Notes under the pieces: generated by a model
Seen by the model: only the letters and a program-made list of their open reading frames with translations
Database searches by the model: none
What the model was told of the DNA's origin: nothing
Shown: one piece after another, positions 1 through 12,610 of the stretch
How positions within the stretch are numbered: position 1 is the stretch's first letter
Layout of the letters: each line of letters starts with the position of its first letter
NCBI GenBank assembly: GCA_001179505.1
Contig: CDMY01000632.1
Coordinates: 1 to 36,523 of the forward strand
Length of the DNA stretch: 36,523 bases
Source of the DNA: Vitrella brassicaformis
Lineage: Eukaryota > Sar > Vitrellaceae
Direction: 5' to 3'
Translations under genes and position numbers: made by a program

Positions 1-241
1 ATACGTGGACAGAAATAACTTTGACTGATTGGCCAGTCCATCGGTCTTAGTAAAGTAAAAGTACTCTTACTCTGGGACTTACCGCCCAGCAGATCCTCTA
101 TTGAGCTAACTACAGGAAAGGTCCTCACCGGCCTTTTCGCACAGTTCCGTCTGCAGCATTCCCGTCTCCTGTGCGAGCTTGAGATGCTTCAGAATTTGGA
201 TCTTTCTCCGTATCCTCCCCTCCCCCTTGCTCTTGACCACG

Positions 242-2034
<1,793 letters not shown>

Positions 2035-3152
2035 ACTGAGGGGAGGGGAGGCAGCTGGGAGTGGAGTGATGGGTGCGAACATGTTTATGCGAGCGAGGTC
2101 CGTATTAGGACGGATCCATACACATAACATATACATGGCAGTTTGTTTAATGCTCATATATAATTATACCCCCATTCGTCGTGTCGCTCCCACCTGGCCC
2201 AGGTCTTTTTCCCTGGCTTCGTGATGACGACGTGACGTGACGGGGATGGTATGCGTATATACTCACGGACGTAATGATGGGCTGGATTGAGTTGCCTCAC
2301 CCCAAGCCGTGTTTCTCGTCGCTTCCTGCTTTCTGCTTTGTGGCTCTTGCACGCAGGACTTTTTTCCTGCCAGGCTGTGACGTGAGAGAGATTTGCATGA
2401 GTGAGTCGTGGAAGCACACGTGACGTGTGCGGTGGGTAGCTGGGGGCGAGTGTGTGAGTGGCCATGATTCGCTCACGGAATTCCGTTTGCTGTGGATATG
2501 TGCGTGTTCGAGTGAGTGGTGAGGAGTATATTATGTGGTTGGTCGCTTGGTGTGGCTTGAGAGCTGAATGAATGTGTGAAGGATCTAAGTCGGGGTGGGG
2601 GGACAAATCAATGGATGGACGGCACACAAACGAGAAAGATGGATGGAGGGAACAGGTGGTCGGGGAGGCAGGTTTTGATCGACGCATCGGTGTGCAAGCC
2701 TCGTTGCCGCTGCCTCTCTGCCGCCCTCTTGACGCTCGTCTCTTCTGCAATGCAGACACCCTTGACCTGCATTGCATGTGTACACATGTGTCTGCATTGC
2801 ATTGCATGCGTTGCATGTTTGCATCAAAGTGTAGACTTAATTGCATCTCGTTACCACTGAACGAATGGAATGGAATCAATCCCCTATGAGCTCCCAAAAG
2901 GGGATGACCTTAGTAGAAAAAGCTCTCGGATCGAGATCTGATTCATCCTTTCATTGCAAGTTGCACACCGTTGCAGTCGTCAGGTGGAGGCGGATGCAGT
3001 GGCGAGGCGTCATTCAGTCATATAGAGGAGAGTTTCCTCCTCCTTGCCCGGATCGTCTGCGAGCTACCACCAAATGGATCGCGATTCCTTCATGGACTGC
3101 TGAAGGACTCAGCCGACCAGTGGCGCTTTGCTGAGTCAATCGTACAGACAAG
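2035..3152. other. Intergenic spacer between two + strand genes
   Basis: No convincing gene seen. The stretch has TG-rich tracts and GCATT-type repeats (around 2770-2825). Long open frames here on the minus strand have no domain character and contain low-complexity residue runs. It presumably holds the 3' UTR of the asparaginase gene and the promoter of the FHA/RING gene. Confidence 0.5.
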
Positions 3153-5491
3153 ATGCAGACGCAGCCGATCGGTAAGGAGGCTGGCAGGCAGGGAAGGCAG
3201 CAAGATGGATGGATAGATGGCTTTGCTTGACTCAGATGGTGACTTTTACGGCGATTTCGATGATGACGACCGGGCGTCGGAATTCTTCGGGCAAGAGGTG
3301 AGATGACCAACCACACATTCGCGTGATTTACTCCTGCTCGCTCATCCACTTGTCCGTATCTGCGTGTGTGTGTCAATCCACCAGGTCGGTCATCTTGTGT
3401 TGGAGGACACTGCTGCTCCCGACCCGCCTCGCTTCGCCATACGCAAGGGCGCCAACGACATCGGACGACGGCATCAGGAGGGGGTCAGCCAACACTGACT
3501 CTGCGCGCAACTGCCTGTGCGTGACTGACGTCTGTTCGTAGTTGTTCCCTGTGGATGGCCACCGTGTGGACCTGCTCGTGGAGGGCGACAGCAGTCTCAC
3601 CATCTCGAGGAAGCATGCAATCATACGTGAGTCAGCGAAGGGAGACCATCCAGGGATGCATCCATCCACGAGCGTGTACGTGTTTCTGTGCCCTTGGATG
3701 TTGAGCGTGACAGCATCGAGACCTGGGACGCCGGCAGCGGCAATGGCACATGGTAGGCCTGCCTGTAACACTCGCAGCCCGCAACGCAACGACCGTCTCT
3801 TGTGTTTTGTGCATTGTGATGTGCGGGTCTGCACGTGTTCAGCTTTGCGAACAGAGATAACAGAGAGAAGCCACTGAAGCTGGGCGTGCGATACGATCTG
3901 TCCGACGGCTGCATCATTCGATTTGGATGTGAGCGGGCGGACACTCCTCACCCCCCTCACTTACATCACGGATAACAACGTCGCTCTTCATGATTGTGCT
4001 CTTCCCTATCGCTGGCAGCCGTCCGCTTTCGCTTCGTCATGGTCCCAGCATTCAAGCAGTGGCTGGACAGTCGGCTGATGCCCTCCCCGCCACCCATGCC
4101 GCACCCACCCCCTCCTCCCGCCGCCAGTGGGGCTGTGTTCGAATTGGTGAGGCAACTCAATCGGGCAAGTGGAGAGGGGGCGGGGTAGGGCAGAAGACAA
4201 CGCATTTTTCGGTCTTTCCATCAGGAGCGTTTGAGGGCAGAGGATGCCTGTTCAACTGTTGCCCAGCTCACCGAGACCATTCGGTGCGAAAAGGTCGACT
4301 CCACTCATTCATCATCGCCTCTCATCCCCTTATGTGCAGGGTGAAGGACAGCGAGCTGCAGCGCCACGTGGCCGACAAGAAGGCCAACGCTGCCCTCCTC
4401 ACCGTCAAGGACAACACCATCACATCGCTCAAGCAGGACAACGCCGCACACCGCACCCGCATCGTCAAACTCGAGCAGCAGATCGCCACACTCGAGAGGG
4501 AGCGCCTCACCGACGAACGGCTGCGTCAGTGTGGGTCTGCAGCTGAGATTGAGTGCCTAATGGGACGGGCGGATGAGGAGATGGGGCGGCTGGCGGGCTT
4601 CAAGCGGCGTGCTGAGGCGCTGCACGACGAGAAGAGGAGGGAAGAGGAAGAGAGCGACCGCATGTGTCTCGCCTGCAAGGGGAGGGAGAAGACCGTCACA
4701 CTGCCGTGTGGTCAGTCAGCAAGAGAGACAGTATGATGACGTTGACCGACATGTGTGTGGACATGCGTGTGTGCAGGGCATGTGTGCTATTGCAGGGAGT
4801 GCTACCGGCGCATCCTCTTAGGCCCACCCGAGAGGCCAGCTGACGGCGATGGCAACGGCGATGATGAAGATGAGGAGATGGCCGAGGAGCCGGTGCCACC
4901 CAGGTGTTTCTGCAAAACACCATTCTAGTGAGTGCCGGCCATCCATGTGTTCATGGAGAGAAGATGCTATCATCAAGGGCGGTCGATGTGGTGTGATTTG
5001 TGTGCAGTGACGTGCTCCCTACGTTTAGCAATGATGGCGATTACGTCCTCACGCGACCGCCTCCACGGTAAGGGCATAAACTGTCTGTCTGTCACACAGG
5101 CATATGCACTAGACATGTGCGACGTGAGTACCATCCTCTCTCTCTCTCTCACTGTCACGTTGTTCTACTGCCGCAGAGGGGTGCGTACTGCCTACATGAG
5201 GGTGAGGATCAAGGAGTCACCCACAGGCCGGCAGGTCCCTCTGTGGGTGCGACGAGAATCCCTCGTGCTTCACGTCAAGGCGGCTTTGTACCACGACATC
5301 TCCAAAATACACCTGATCTTTGGCGGCAAGTACGTAAGGCCTTCACGCAGGCAGGCAGGCAGGGAGGGAGTGTGTGTGTGTGCGTGACTGATGTGCATCC
5401 CCCCTGCAGGACGATTTCGGACGAGTTATTGTTGGCGGAGTACGGCGTACTGGGGGGCAGCACCATCCACATGATCGTCACCAGATGGTGA
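3153..5491 (+). CDS. FHA - coiled coil - RING - ubiquitin-like fusion protein (13 exons)
   Basis: Exons 3153-3171, 3236-3297, 3385-3483, 3542-3626, about 3707-3752, 3843-3928, 4019-4146, 4225-4283, 4340-4710, 4777-4927, 5008-5067, 5177-5329, 5410-5491; 466 residues. Residues about 40-130 form an FHA (phosphothreonine-binding) domain with NDIGRR, SRKH and GSGNGT. A Pro-rich linker follows, then a charged coiled coil (about 178-300). Next is a RING finger: Cys304/Cys307, Cys318-Gly-His320, Cys324/Cys327, and an unusual final pair Cys362-x-Cys364 after an acidic insert. Residues about 391-466 are a ubiquitin fold (LIFGGKTISDELLLAEYGV, then STIHMIVTRW) ending without a diglycine. It is probably an E3 ubiquitin ligase that reads phospho-threonine, as RNF8 and CHFR do by FHA plus RING; the C-terminal UBL is not part of those proteins. 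The exon 4/5 junction has no in-frame AG acceptor, so residue 89 onward for a few positions is uncertain. Confidence 0.85.
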
Positions 5492-5866
5492 GGGAGGGGC
5501 TGCTAGCTAGCTGAGAGGGAGGAATGAAGGATGGGGCGCAGTGCATGCCAAGCACGGCTAGACCGTCAATGGGTGTGTGTACACAGATATACAGACTGCC
5601 TGGATGCCTGCCATCGCACTGACTCGCTCCATGGCCGTGCTGCATTGCATGCGCGTCTCCTTTTGACTCGATGCATGTCGCTGTGCGGTGCGTGTCCATA
5701 CAGACAGACGTGAACGGCAGTGCATCGCCCGCGTACACACTGAGCATTTCATGTCTAATCCACAAACACATTCATTCTTGCGCCGGCTCGATGCATGATA
5801 ACAAACCGCAAAGGCGGCAGCAATCACGCCGCTGCGATGAGTCTAAATCACTTCGGGGTGACTTGT

Positions 5867-5879
5867 GGGTTAGGGTTCG
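5867..5879. promoter_or_regulatory. Telomere-like GGGTTAGGGTT motif
   Basis: A short GGGTTAGGGTT stretch inside the gene-poor spacer. It resembles the AAACCCTA/telobox-like motifs seen near predicted gene starts elsewhere in this window. On its own it is weak evidence for a promoter. Confidence 0.25.
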
Positions 5880-6581
5880 TTTGGCCACCCTTTTCACGAA
5901 ATTGTGATTTCATTTCATCTCAATGCAATGAATCGACCGACTATTAAGCGTCTGGAGAGACTCGGTCAAGTGTGCGCTTGGTATCCGAGGCACCGACACT
6001 GATGGCTACAGACCGGCAAATTTGTTGCTGGATGCGGCGCAACAAATGCGATGCAATCACTCTTATCATTCGGTCGTGTTTGGGTGCTCGCTGCTTCCAG
6101 CTTCCGAGTGTCTATTCAGCGAGCGGGTCTAGTGGAGAATGGATGTGTGAAGTGACGAGGCGGATTGGCTTGGTGGCGATGATCTTCGCTGTGGTTGAGT
6201 GAGAGTGACCGATGATAAAGATATCAGTCGCTGTGAACGTCCGTACACACACACTGATAATAGAAAGGACTGTCCGATGGTCAAACAAGCACGAAAGGGG
6301 GAAACGAAGCAACACACAGAGGTCAACCAGTCGGAATAAGGAAGGCGCAAGCGCAAGAAAAAGACAGAGAGACCGTTGCCACTGGGCTGTCTTCAACGGT
6401 CTCTCCTCCCCTGTCTACTCCCGTCCTGTCTCCTCAAGTTTACAAGACGCGGCTAAGCTCGCAGGAGTGGCCTCGCAGCGTCTCATTCATATGCATGAGC
6501 ACATACACATACACGAATCATACAGACCCAGAGGAGTGAAGGCAGACAGTGCACCCCAGAAGCAACCCAAAAAGTGCTCGT

Positions 6582-6639
6582 GCGCTGATGAAGTGACGAA
6601 TCACCGGCGATGAGGGATCTTCCCTCCCTTCATCAGCGC
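6582..6639. repeat. Nested inverted repeats, possible structured RNA or cruciform
   Basis: Perfect 12-bp outer arms GCGCTGATGAAG (6582-6593) and CTTCATCAGCGC (6628-6639) enclose a second perfect hairpin, GAGGGA-TCT-TCCCTC (6612-6626). No CDS is supported here. The structure is visible directly; any function is unknown. Confidence 0.55.
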
Positions 6640-7007
6640 AGCGATATACACCACAACATGCACGCAAGGCACCACTTTCCTCATGACAGACTCATCATTG
6701 ATGTGTCATTTCTTGCACCCTGCAACAGTCGTCAAGGTTTGGGTATTTACGCAGGTGAGCCGAAGGCGCGAGTGCGGACGCTTTCACGCCGGCACCACAG
6801 CGGCCCACCCGATACGGTACACGTACTTTGCAGATCCAAACACCAAAAGAGCCGAGGCGCGACAGGGATATGCAGCCAGGCCAACAACAGCACTCGTGAC
6901 TGGCCCATCACGCCTGACGCAGGGCAGCACTACGAAGTGCATCCGCCTACGCTTCACAAAGCCAGACGGTCACCGGTGCATCTCTGTCCGCTCCGCGCAT
7001 CTACCTC

Positions 7008-7008
<1 letters not shown>

Positions 7009-7038
<30 letters not shown>
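7009..7038 (+). repeat. (CTGT)n microsatellite
   Basis: An uninterrupted tetranucleotide run of about 7 units. The same CTGT/TGTC unit recurs in shorter runs through most spacers and many introns of the window, for example 11739-11750, 14404-14420, 24780-24800 and 32140-32170. Confidence 0.9.
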
Positions 7039-7039
<1 letters not shown>

Positions 7040-7467
7040 AGAAAACACTACCAATCGGTCACACAGAAAGTTGATACGATACCACCTTTCTTACGAAAAT
7101 CCGAGTGAGCGGGGAAATCGAATGTCTCTCTCTGTTTCTTCCTTGTCTTCCTCTCCTTGCCGCCCTCCCTCCCTCCCGCCCAGAACACACGACACGCATC
7201 ATGCCATGCAAGTACAAAGGGTGAGGACGGACGTCATATACACGCATGCACACGCGCACCCATCATGACATGCAACAGTAAACGTGGCTGGACACGACGT
7301 CACACGGCCAACCATATACACACGCACACACATGCACACATGCACACGCGCAAAATGGCTCGGGTTCGTTCGTTGTGAAAATCGGGCGAGCCCATTTCAT
7401 TTGCGGCTTGAAAGTCTGTCTGGAAATGCAGCAAGCAGGCAAGCAAGGGGGGAGGGTGAGAGTGACG

Positions 7468-7489
7468 GCAGGCAGGCAGGCAGGCAGGG
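7468..7489 (+). repeat. (GCAG)n microsatellite
   Basis: A perfect tetranucleotide run in the gene-poor spacer. Confidence 0.85.
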
Positions 7490-7833
7490 CGAGCTGAGGT
7501 GAGGGAGCAACGACTATTTGCTAAGGGCTAAAGGCTAATATCTTCAGAGTACAGGAAGCAATTCGTGTGTGTGTGAATGTGTGTCGTCCGCCTGGCTGAC
7601 CGCCAGATACGTGTGTGAGTGATGTCGCACAAAATGGACACACCGGCGAGGAAGCTGAGCTGTCTTTCCGTCATGCCGACTAGCCCACGGCTTTCTTATC
7701 CATCTCCCTGTCTGTCTGTCCTCTCCCGTGGCCAACAAACAACCGCCACCAAGGAGACCACGAATTGCTTCCGTCAAGTAGTAGTGAGTGAGACAGTGGT
7801 GAGTAGAGTGGTGAGTATATGTAAGGGATTGGC

Positions 7834-7843
7834 TAAACCCTAT
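7834..7843. promoter_or_regulatory. AAACCCTA telobox-like motif
   Basis: TAAACCCTAT within the gene-poor spacer. It matches the unit repeated near the divergent promoter at 35129-35174. No gene start is recognised beside it. Confidence 0.25.
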
Positions 7844-8352
7844 GCCTGCATCGCATCCATGCCATGGACTGGACTGGACGGGGGACGGGTGGACTCTCTC
7901 AGCTCTCTGTCACACGCAAGGCACGCACAGAAACATGAGATGGATGGGACGCCACAAATCAATGCGGCTGGAAAAAAAGCGCGCAGCAAGAGAGAGGAGG
8001 GCAGCAGGGGACGGACGACGGGACGAGACGGCTGGCATGCATGGGTGCGGACGGGTGTGGAAGCGTGGAAAACCTCTGGCGAGGCGATCCAAATAAGACC
8101 GACCGGCAGAGGGCCATGGCATGGGCGGGGAGACGACAGGGTGTGGTGTGGGAGCATCGTATCATGCACTGCATACGTAGAGGCAGGGTAGGTGAGTGAG
8201 TACAAGTCAGTCACTAAAAGCACACAGCCACTGCACGCATCGCATCGCATCCACATACTTTTGAGTGAGTTAGGCCCTACGCATGTACTTAATGCATGGA
8301 CCCCACGTAGGATAGGGTAGGACGAGGAAGCAAGGAGGGAGGCGGGCGGAGC

Positions 8353-8364
8353 AAAACCCTAAAC
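8353..8364. promoter_or_regulatory. AAACCCTAAAC telobox-like motif
   Basis: AAAACCCTAAAC is one full plant-type telomere unit plus flank, internal to the contig. It is far too short for a telomere tract. It may mark an unrecognised transcription unit or be chance. Confidence 0.25.
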
Positions 8365-8644
8365 AAAAAGACAGACAACACATGAACGGGTAGAGGAAGG
8401 GGGCGAGGCCACATGGACTGACTGATCCTGGCTGTGCCCACCTTCTATCTTTCCCCATCCACACACACACACGGCCGTTCCCCTCCCTCCCCCATTGCAT
8501 CGACCTGTCTGGGCTGACCCAGCTGTCTGTCTGTCACCTACGCGTCCGTCTCCTGTGAGAAAGCGGGCGGCGGTATGGTATCAAGTCAAGAAGGCAAGGC
8601 AAGGCAAGCGGAGCGGCAGAAGATGAAAGCCGCAGCGCCCCCCA

Positions 8645-8682
8645 CCACACACACACACACCCCACACACCACACACACACAC
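8645..8682 (+). repeat. (CA)n microsatellite
   Basis: An interrupted CA dinucleotide run in the gene-poor spacer. Confidence 0.85.
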
Positions 8683-9186
8683 GTATGGTATGTATATAAC
8701 CTGCCTACGTCACGTACGTACGACACATCTCTCAGGCAGCAGCAATGCAATGCAACTCAAGGCAACTAGTTGCCTTGCTCACAGGACGGGACGGGGCGGG
8801 ACGGGACGGGCAGCAGCAATCGACTCAATCGGTCGCACGGCAGCCAGGTAAGGTAGGAAAGCAATGGGAAGGCGATGAGATGAGATGGAGCAAGGCAACT
8901 ACACCCTACAGAGCGCAAGACAAGACGAGGTAAGGCGAGACGGTTTGTAAGACGGCTGCAAGGCAATTATGTCAGGGCACACAAACAGTCAGTCGGTTAG
9001 TCAGTCACTCGATAGCTCTCATGCATGCAATGCAATGCACAGGCATGGACTACGAACGAAGAAAATCCGGCACAAAACGACATACACGAAGGAAGAAAGG
9101 ACACGACACCCCACCCCCCACACACACACCCAATTCGATACTCACAAACCGCTGACAAAAGTACGTTTGCACGTCAGTCAGTTTGT

Positions 9187-9207
9187 GGATGGATGGATGG
9201 ATGGATG
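9187..9207 (+). repeat. (GGAT)n microsatellite
   Basis: Five tandem GGAT/GATG units. Confidence 0.85.
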
Positions 9208-10199
9208 AGGGCACCCAAACAAAGCCTCATCCTAAAATCTAGGCCCGTTCGACAGACACGGAGGGTGGAGAAGGAAGATGAAAAAGGGACAATCTTCCCT
9301 CTCCATCCCTCCTGTCCGCCGCGCCGAGCGTTGTGGCTTTCCTTTTGGATGAGACCCCGTTTCCCTCCAAGGCGCCCGCACACACACAGGTGAACACACG
9401 CGCCCACACGCGAGTCAGACGCACGCACCTTATGCATTCATTGACTAGACGACGATCGATGTATCCCTCCCTTCCTCCCTCCCTAGAAGCAAGTAGGATG
9501 CCGTGGCGTGGATGGAAGGCAGTGGATGTGAGCTGTGTTGTGAGCACTACTGCAGGCAGGAATCGTTCCCACTGATGTGAAATGTGGGCCTACGGGTCGG
9601 GTCAGTGGCCGAGATGGCCCATCGATTCGTTAGTTAATCCAACTACCGCATTCACCGTCTGTCCTTATGAGAGAATGGAATAGGTGGCGGCGAAAAGATA
9701 AAGCACAAATACCACAGACGGGTTACCAGCTGCCTACCTACCTGCACGCCATGCACAAACACATCAATCATCACCACACAAGGCGCAAACGTCCAGCAAG
9801 CCGCCGCTCCCGCCCCTCCCAATGTATGTCGATTAAATACAGATATGGTCGTGCGAAAGAACGACAACGCGAAACACAGCACAACACAATACAGCCGCGA
9901 AGAAACGATGGTACGACACGACAGCAAAGCGATAAGTCAGCCAAGAGAGTAACTCACTCCCTCCCATGCGCCTCCCACACACTAAGTACCCACGCCGTCC
10001 CCTCCCCTCCCCCCCATCTAACCCCACCCTCATCAAACAACATCCTGTAGAGCAACCAGTACGGTATGGTGCGCGATTCACGCGCTGGAGAGATACATAT
10101 GCATACCGTCACTCAGTCAGTCAGCCAGTCAGTATGTATGGACGTACGTCAGCGATTCGATTCCCCACCCCCTGTGTCTTCACGTTGTTGGTCTGTCTT

Positions 10200-12049
10200 T
10201 CACAGCCCCCCCTCCTGGCCCTCGTGGTCGTCGAGGAGGCCCCTGGGCAGCGCCAGGCGCTCGCGGTCCGTCAGAGTGGTGTATGGGGTGGGGGTGGCCT
10301 GTCGGTGGCCGTGGGCGGCATCAGCAGAGGCCTGTGGGAAGTGTGAGTAGAATGAGGGCGGGGGGTCCTCGCGCTTGGGCGACTTGGACCACGCCGACGA
10401 GCCAGAACGCGACCAGCTGGAGGATGCACCTGAGCCCATCAACAGAACAGAACCACACACAATACACAATGAGGCGTGACCAGACCGACAGATCAGACCA
10501 CATTAATTACATTGCACGCATCGCATCCCTTCTGGACAGACACCCGTATGCTCTGCTGTGCTCTGCTCACCCTGCATGACGGTCGAGAGGTCACTGTCGC
10601 TCCCCTTGTGTGGGCTGTACCTCTGCACCAGCCGTCGGCACCCGTCCCCACCATCAGCGTCCCACCCACCACCGCCGATGGTGAAGCCCATTCCCCTGCC
10701 CATGCCCATCTGCACGTGGCCGCTATTGGCCTCGTCGTACAGCCCGGGCATATTGAGGTGGTGGGGTGGCGATGACAGCGGGGCCGGCGGGAGTGAGGGT
10801 GTCGAGCCGCTTTGGCTGCTGGTGCGATCGGCCTGGGGCACCGGGTGTTTGCGCAGCGAGTGCAGCACAATGGGCAGGGCCGTCTCGAGAATGGCGGGCT
10901 GCAGGGCCTTGGTGGTCTGGTCGTCGGCCTGCGTGTAGTAGTGCAGCAGGGCGTGCAGTGCCGCTGTCGCATCCTCACTGTTGCTGATGACCAAGTTGGG
11001 GCGACTCGTCGACGCCAGGGGCGCCAGCTCGTTGTCAGGGAGTGACATGGGGGTTGTCGGAGAGGCGTGTGACGACGTATAGGCCGACCCGACCACCGCC
11101 GACGCGCGTGTGGCCTCCTCCTGGCACAGCAGCTGGCCCACGTTGGGGAGGCTCTGCAGGAAATGGGCACGCTCGCTCTCGGGGAGGCTGCGGAGGGCGG
11201 TGAGTATCTTGGTGAGCTGGTCGTTGGGCTGCTGTGGCGGTGCAGTGGGGACCTGGACGGGTGGCTGGGGTACGTTTGGTCTGGTGGCGGCGGGCTGTGG
11301 CATGGGTGGGAGCTGTCGGTTGCTGCTGTTGGGGGGGCCCTCGACCAGGATGACACCCTCGATGGGCGGCAGCTCGATGCCGTCGTTGCGGTGGTACTTC
11401 TGGTACATCTTGTACTGGCGATCGGGATGGTCTGCGTTCCATTCACACAGAGCCGCACACAGATAGGATGTGGCGTTTGTTCGTCAGGTCAAGTGCTGGT
11501 TTGTCTGTCTTGTCGGTTGCTCAGCTCACGTGTGCGGTCCTCAGCGCGACTGTGGATGAAGGGGCAGTAGTACCTCGGGCAGCTCGACATACGCTGGTAC
11601 GACGGGCACTCACGGGTCTTGTAAAACAGCGGGTGGTAGAATATCTCCTCTGATCGTTCACACACACACACACAATACAATCAATGCATTGCACACGTGA
11701 CGGTGACGTGCCACACCTCGCTCCTCCTATCCCCATCTGTCTGTCTGTCCCCGTTGGTAGCTCCCTCACCGGCCGAGTGCGAGTAGGGGCACTTGTCGCC
11801 CATCTTGCAGGTGTTGGACCGAATGGACTCGTTCTCGAAGTCGATCTGGACGTCCGGGCACTTGAGGTGGCAGTACTTGATGGCGTCCTTGCTGTTGTGG
11901 TAAAACACACGCCGTCTCGTCCACTCGGTGTTGTGCGAGTAGGGGCAACGGTCAGCCCCGAAGTCGCAACGGCCCTCTACCAGCCGCTGGCACTTGGACG
12001 TGCGAAACGTCCGCAGATTCTCATCAGACAGGTACTGAGTGCGAGACAT
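10200..12049 (-). CDS. CCCH-type zinc-finger protein, probable RNA-binding (4 exons)
   Basis: Minus-strand exons 12049-11770, 11649-11530, 11431-10571, 10429-10200; 496 residues, phases consistent. The N-terminal part carries three CCCH fingers: C-x7-C-x6-C-x3-H ending RCPYSH, a second ending GDKCPYSH, and a third C-x8-C-x4-C-x3-H ending YYCPFIH, preceded by FYHPLFYKTREC. The YKTREC...CPFIH...EDRT arrangement is typical of CCCH proteins of the plant TZF/unkempt kind, which bind RNA in cytoplasmic mRNA control; that role here is inferred. The remaining roughly 360 residues are Pro/Ser/Gln-rich and probably disordered, with one Leu-rich helical stretch (LTKILTALRSLPESERAHFL) reminiscent of a protein-interaction segment. 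It is divergently paired with PRP17. The start is the first ATG before MSRTQYLS. Confidence 0.85.
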
Positions 12050-12610
12050 AATGGTCGACGACGTGAGCGACACCAACAGGGAGACGTGGGCAGAACTGAG
12101 CGGCAAACGCCTGGAAAGGCAGGACATGCACCAAGCAAGTGCACCCAGACAGTGATGAAAGGCGCCTTTGTGTGTGAGACACTGCCCACCCCCTGCCTGT
12201 GCCTTTTCGTCTCGTACCGATGACGGGAGGGCTACAAGACACTCACGGCCGACGGACAACACCAGATGTGGCCCTCAACTGGCGTGGTAGCTCGGGAACA
12301 GCCCAGAGCCTGTGGGTGGGCAGATGTTGACCGACAGCACACAAGGCGACTAAGCGTCAGGGAAAGAGAGAAAGAGAGATGGGGAGAGCCGACCGAGGCA
12401 GCCAACAGCACGAGGGAAGAGCCGTGTCAGGAAAGTCCGAACCTACGTCAGGGGTTTGGGCTTCAGGGTTTTCATTTGTGAGCTCGCGTTGATCTCGCAG
12501 TGCGTTCGGCCTCTCTGCCTGCGGCTGTGGTCAGACCTGGCACGTCTTCGAAGGCTTGAGATAGCAGCTCTTGCAGCGGTTTGTTTGTGACATCCATCGT
12601 TGGGAGGAGG
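12050..12610. other. Divergent promoter region between CCCH gene and PRP17
   Basis: A 561-bp spacer shared by two divergent genes. It contains the GGGTTTGGGCTTCAGGGTTT element (12449-12473). A possible 5' UTR intron donor or acceptor for the minus gene (around 12240) cannot be resolved. Confidence 0.5.
12449..12473. promoter_or_regulatory. GGGTTTGGGCTTCAGGGTTT element, copy A
   Basis: CAGGGG-TTTGGGCTTCAGGG-TTTTC is nearly identical (one extra G) to the element at 27875-27896. Both sit between divergent genes: 138 bp upstream of the PRP17 ATG here, and 10 bp upstream of the Sec20 ATG there. Identity over more than 20 nt at two unrelated promoters argues for a functional promoter element or a dispersed short repeat. 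Confidence 0.5.

Larger units (their letters stand above)
5492..10199. other. 4.7 kb gene-poor convergent spacer
   Basis: It lies between the 3' ends of two convergent genes. I found no ORF with domain-like sequence on either strand; the open frames are low-complexity or repeat-driven. It contains microsatellites, a nested inverted repeat (6582-6639), and three telomere-like motifs (5867-5879, 7834-7843, 8353-8364). The segment 6683-6990 has a somewhat coding-like composition in one + frame, but I recognise nothing in it. Confidence 0.5.

Noticed and set aside
2154-2897. 247-residue minus-strand frame downstream of asparaginase
   Set aside because: Composition is His/Ser/Arg/Thr-rich from CA/TG repeats, with no motif and no splice support.
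5867-5879. Telomere or interstitial telomere array
   Set aside because: Only about two units; the motif recurs singly near gene starts, so it is not a chromosome end.
7009-7038. CRISPR-like or satellite array
   Set aside because: These are simple tetranucleotide microsatellites with no spacers or long repeat units.
7363-7395. tRNA B-box-like GGTTCG sequence
   Set aside because: No matching A box, acceptor stem or anticodon arm could be drawn around it.
10493-11458. 321-residue frame overlapping the CCCH gene
   Set aside because: It is a shifted-frame shadow of exon 3, Pro/Arg/Ser/Thr-rich. The 301-residue frame beside it joins the zinc-finger exons in phase.
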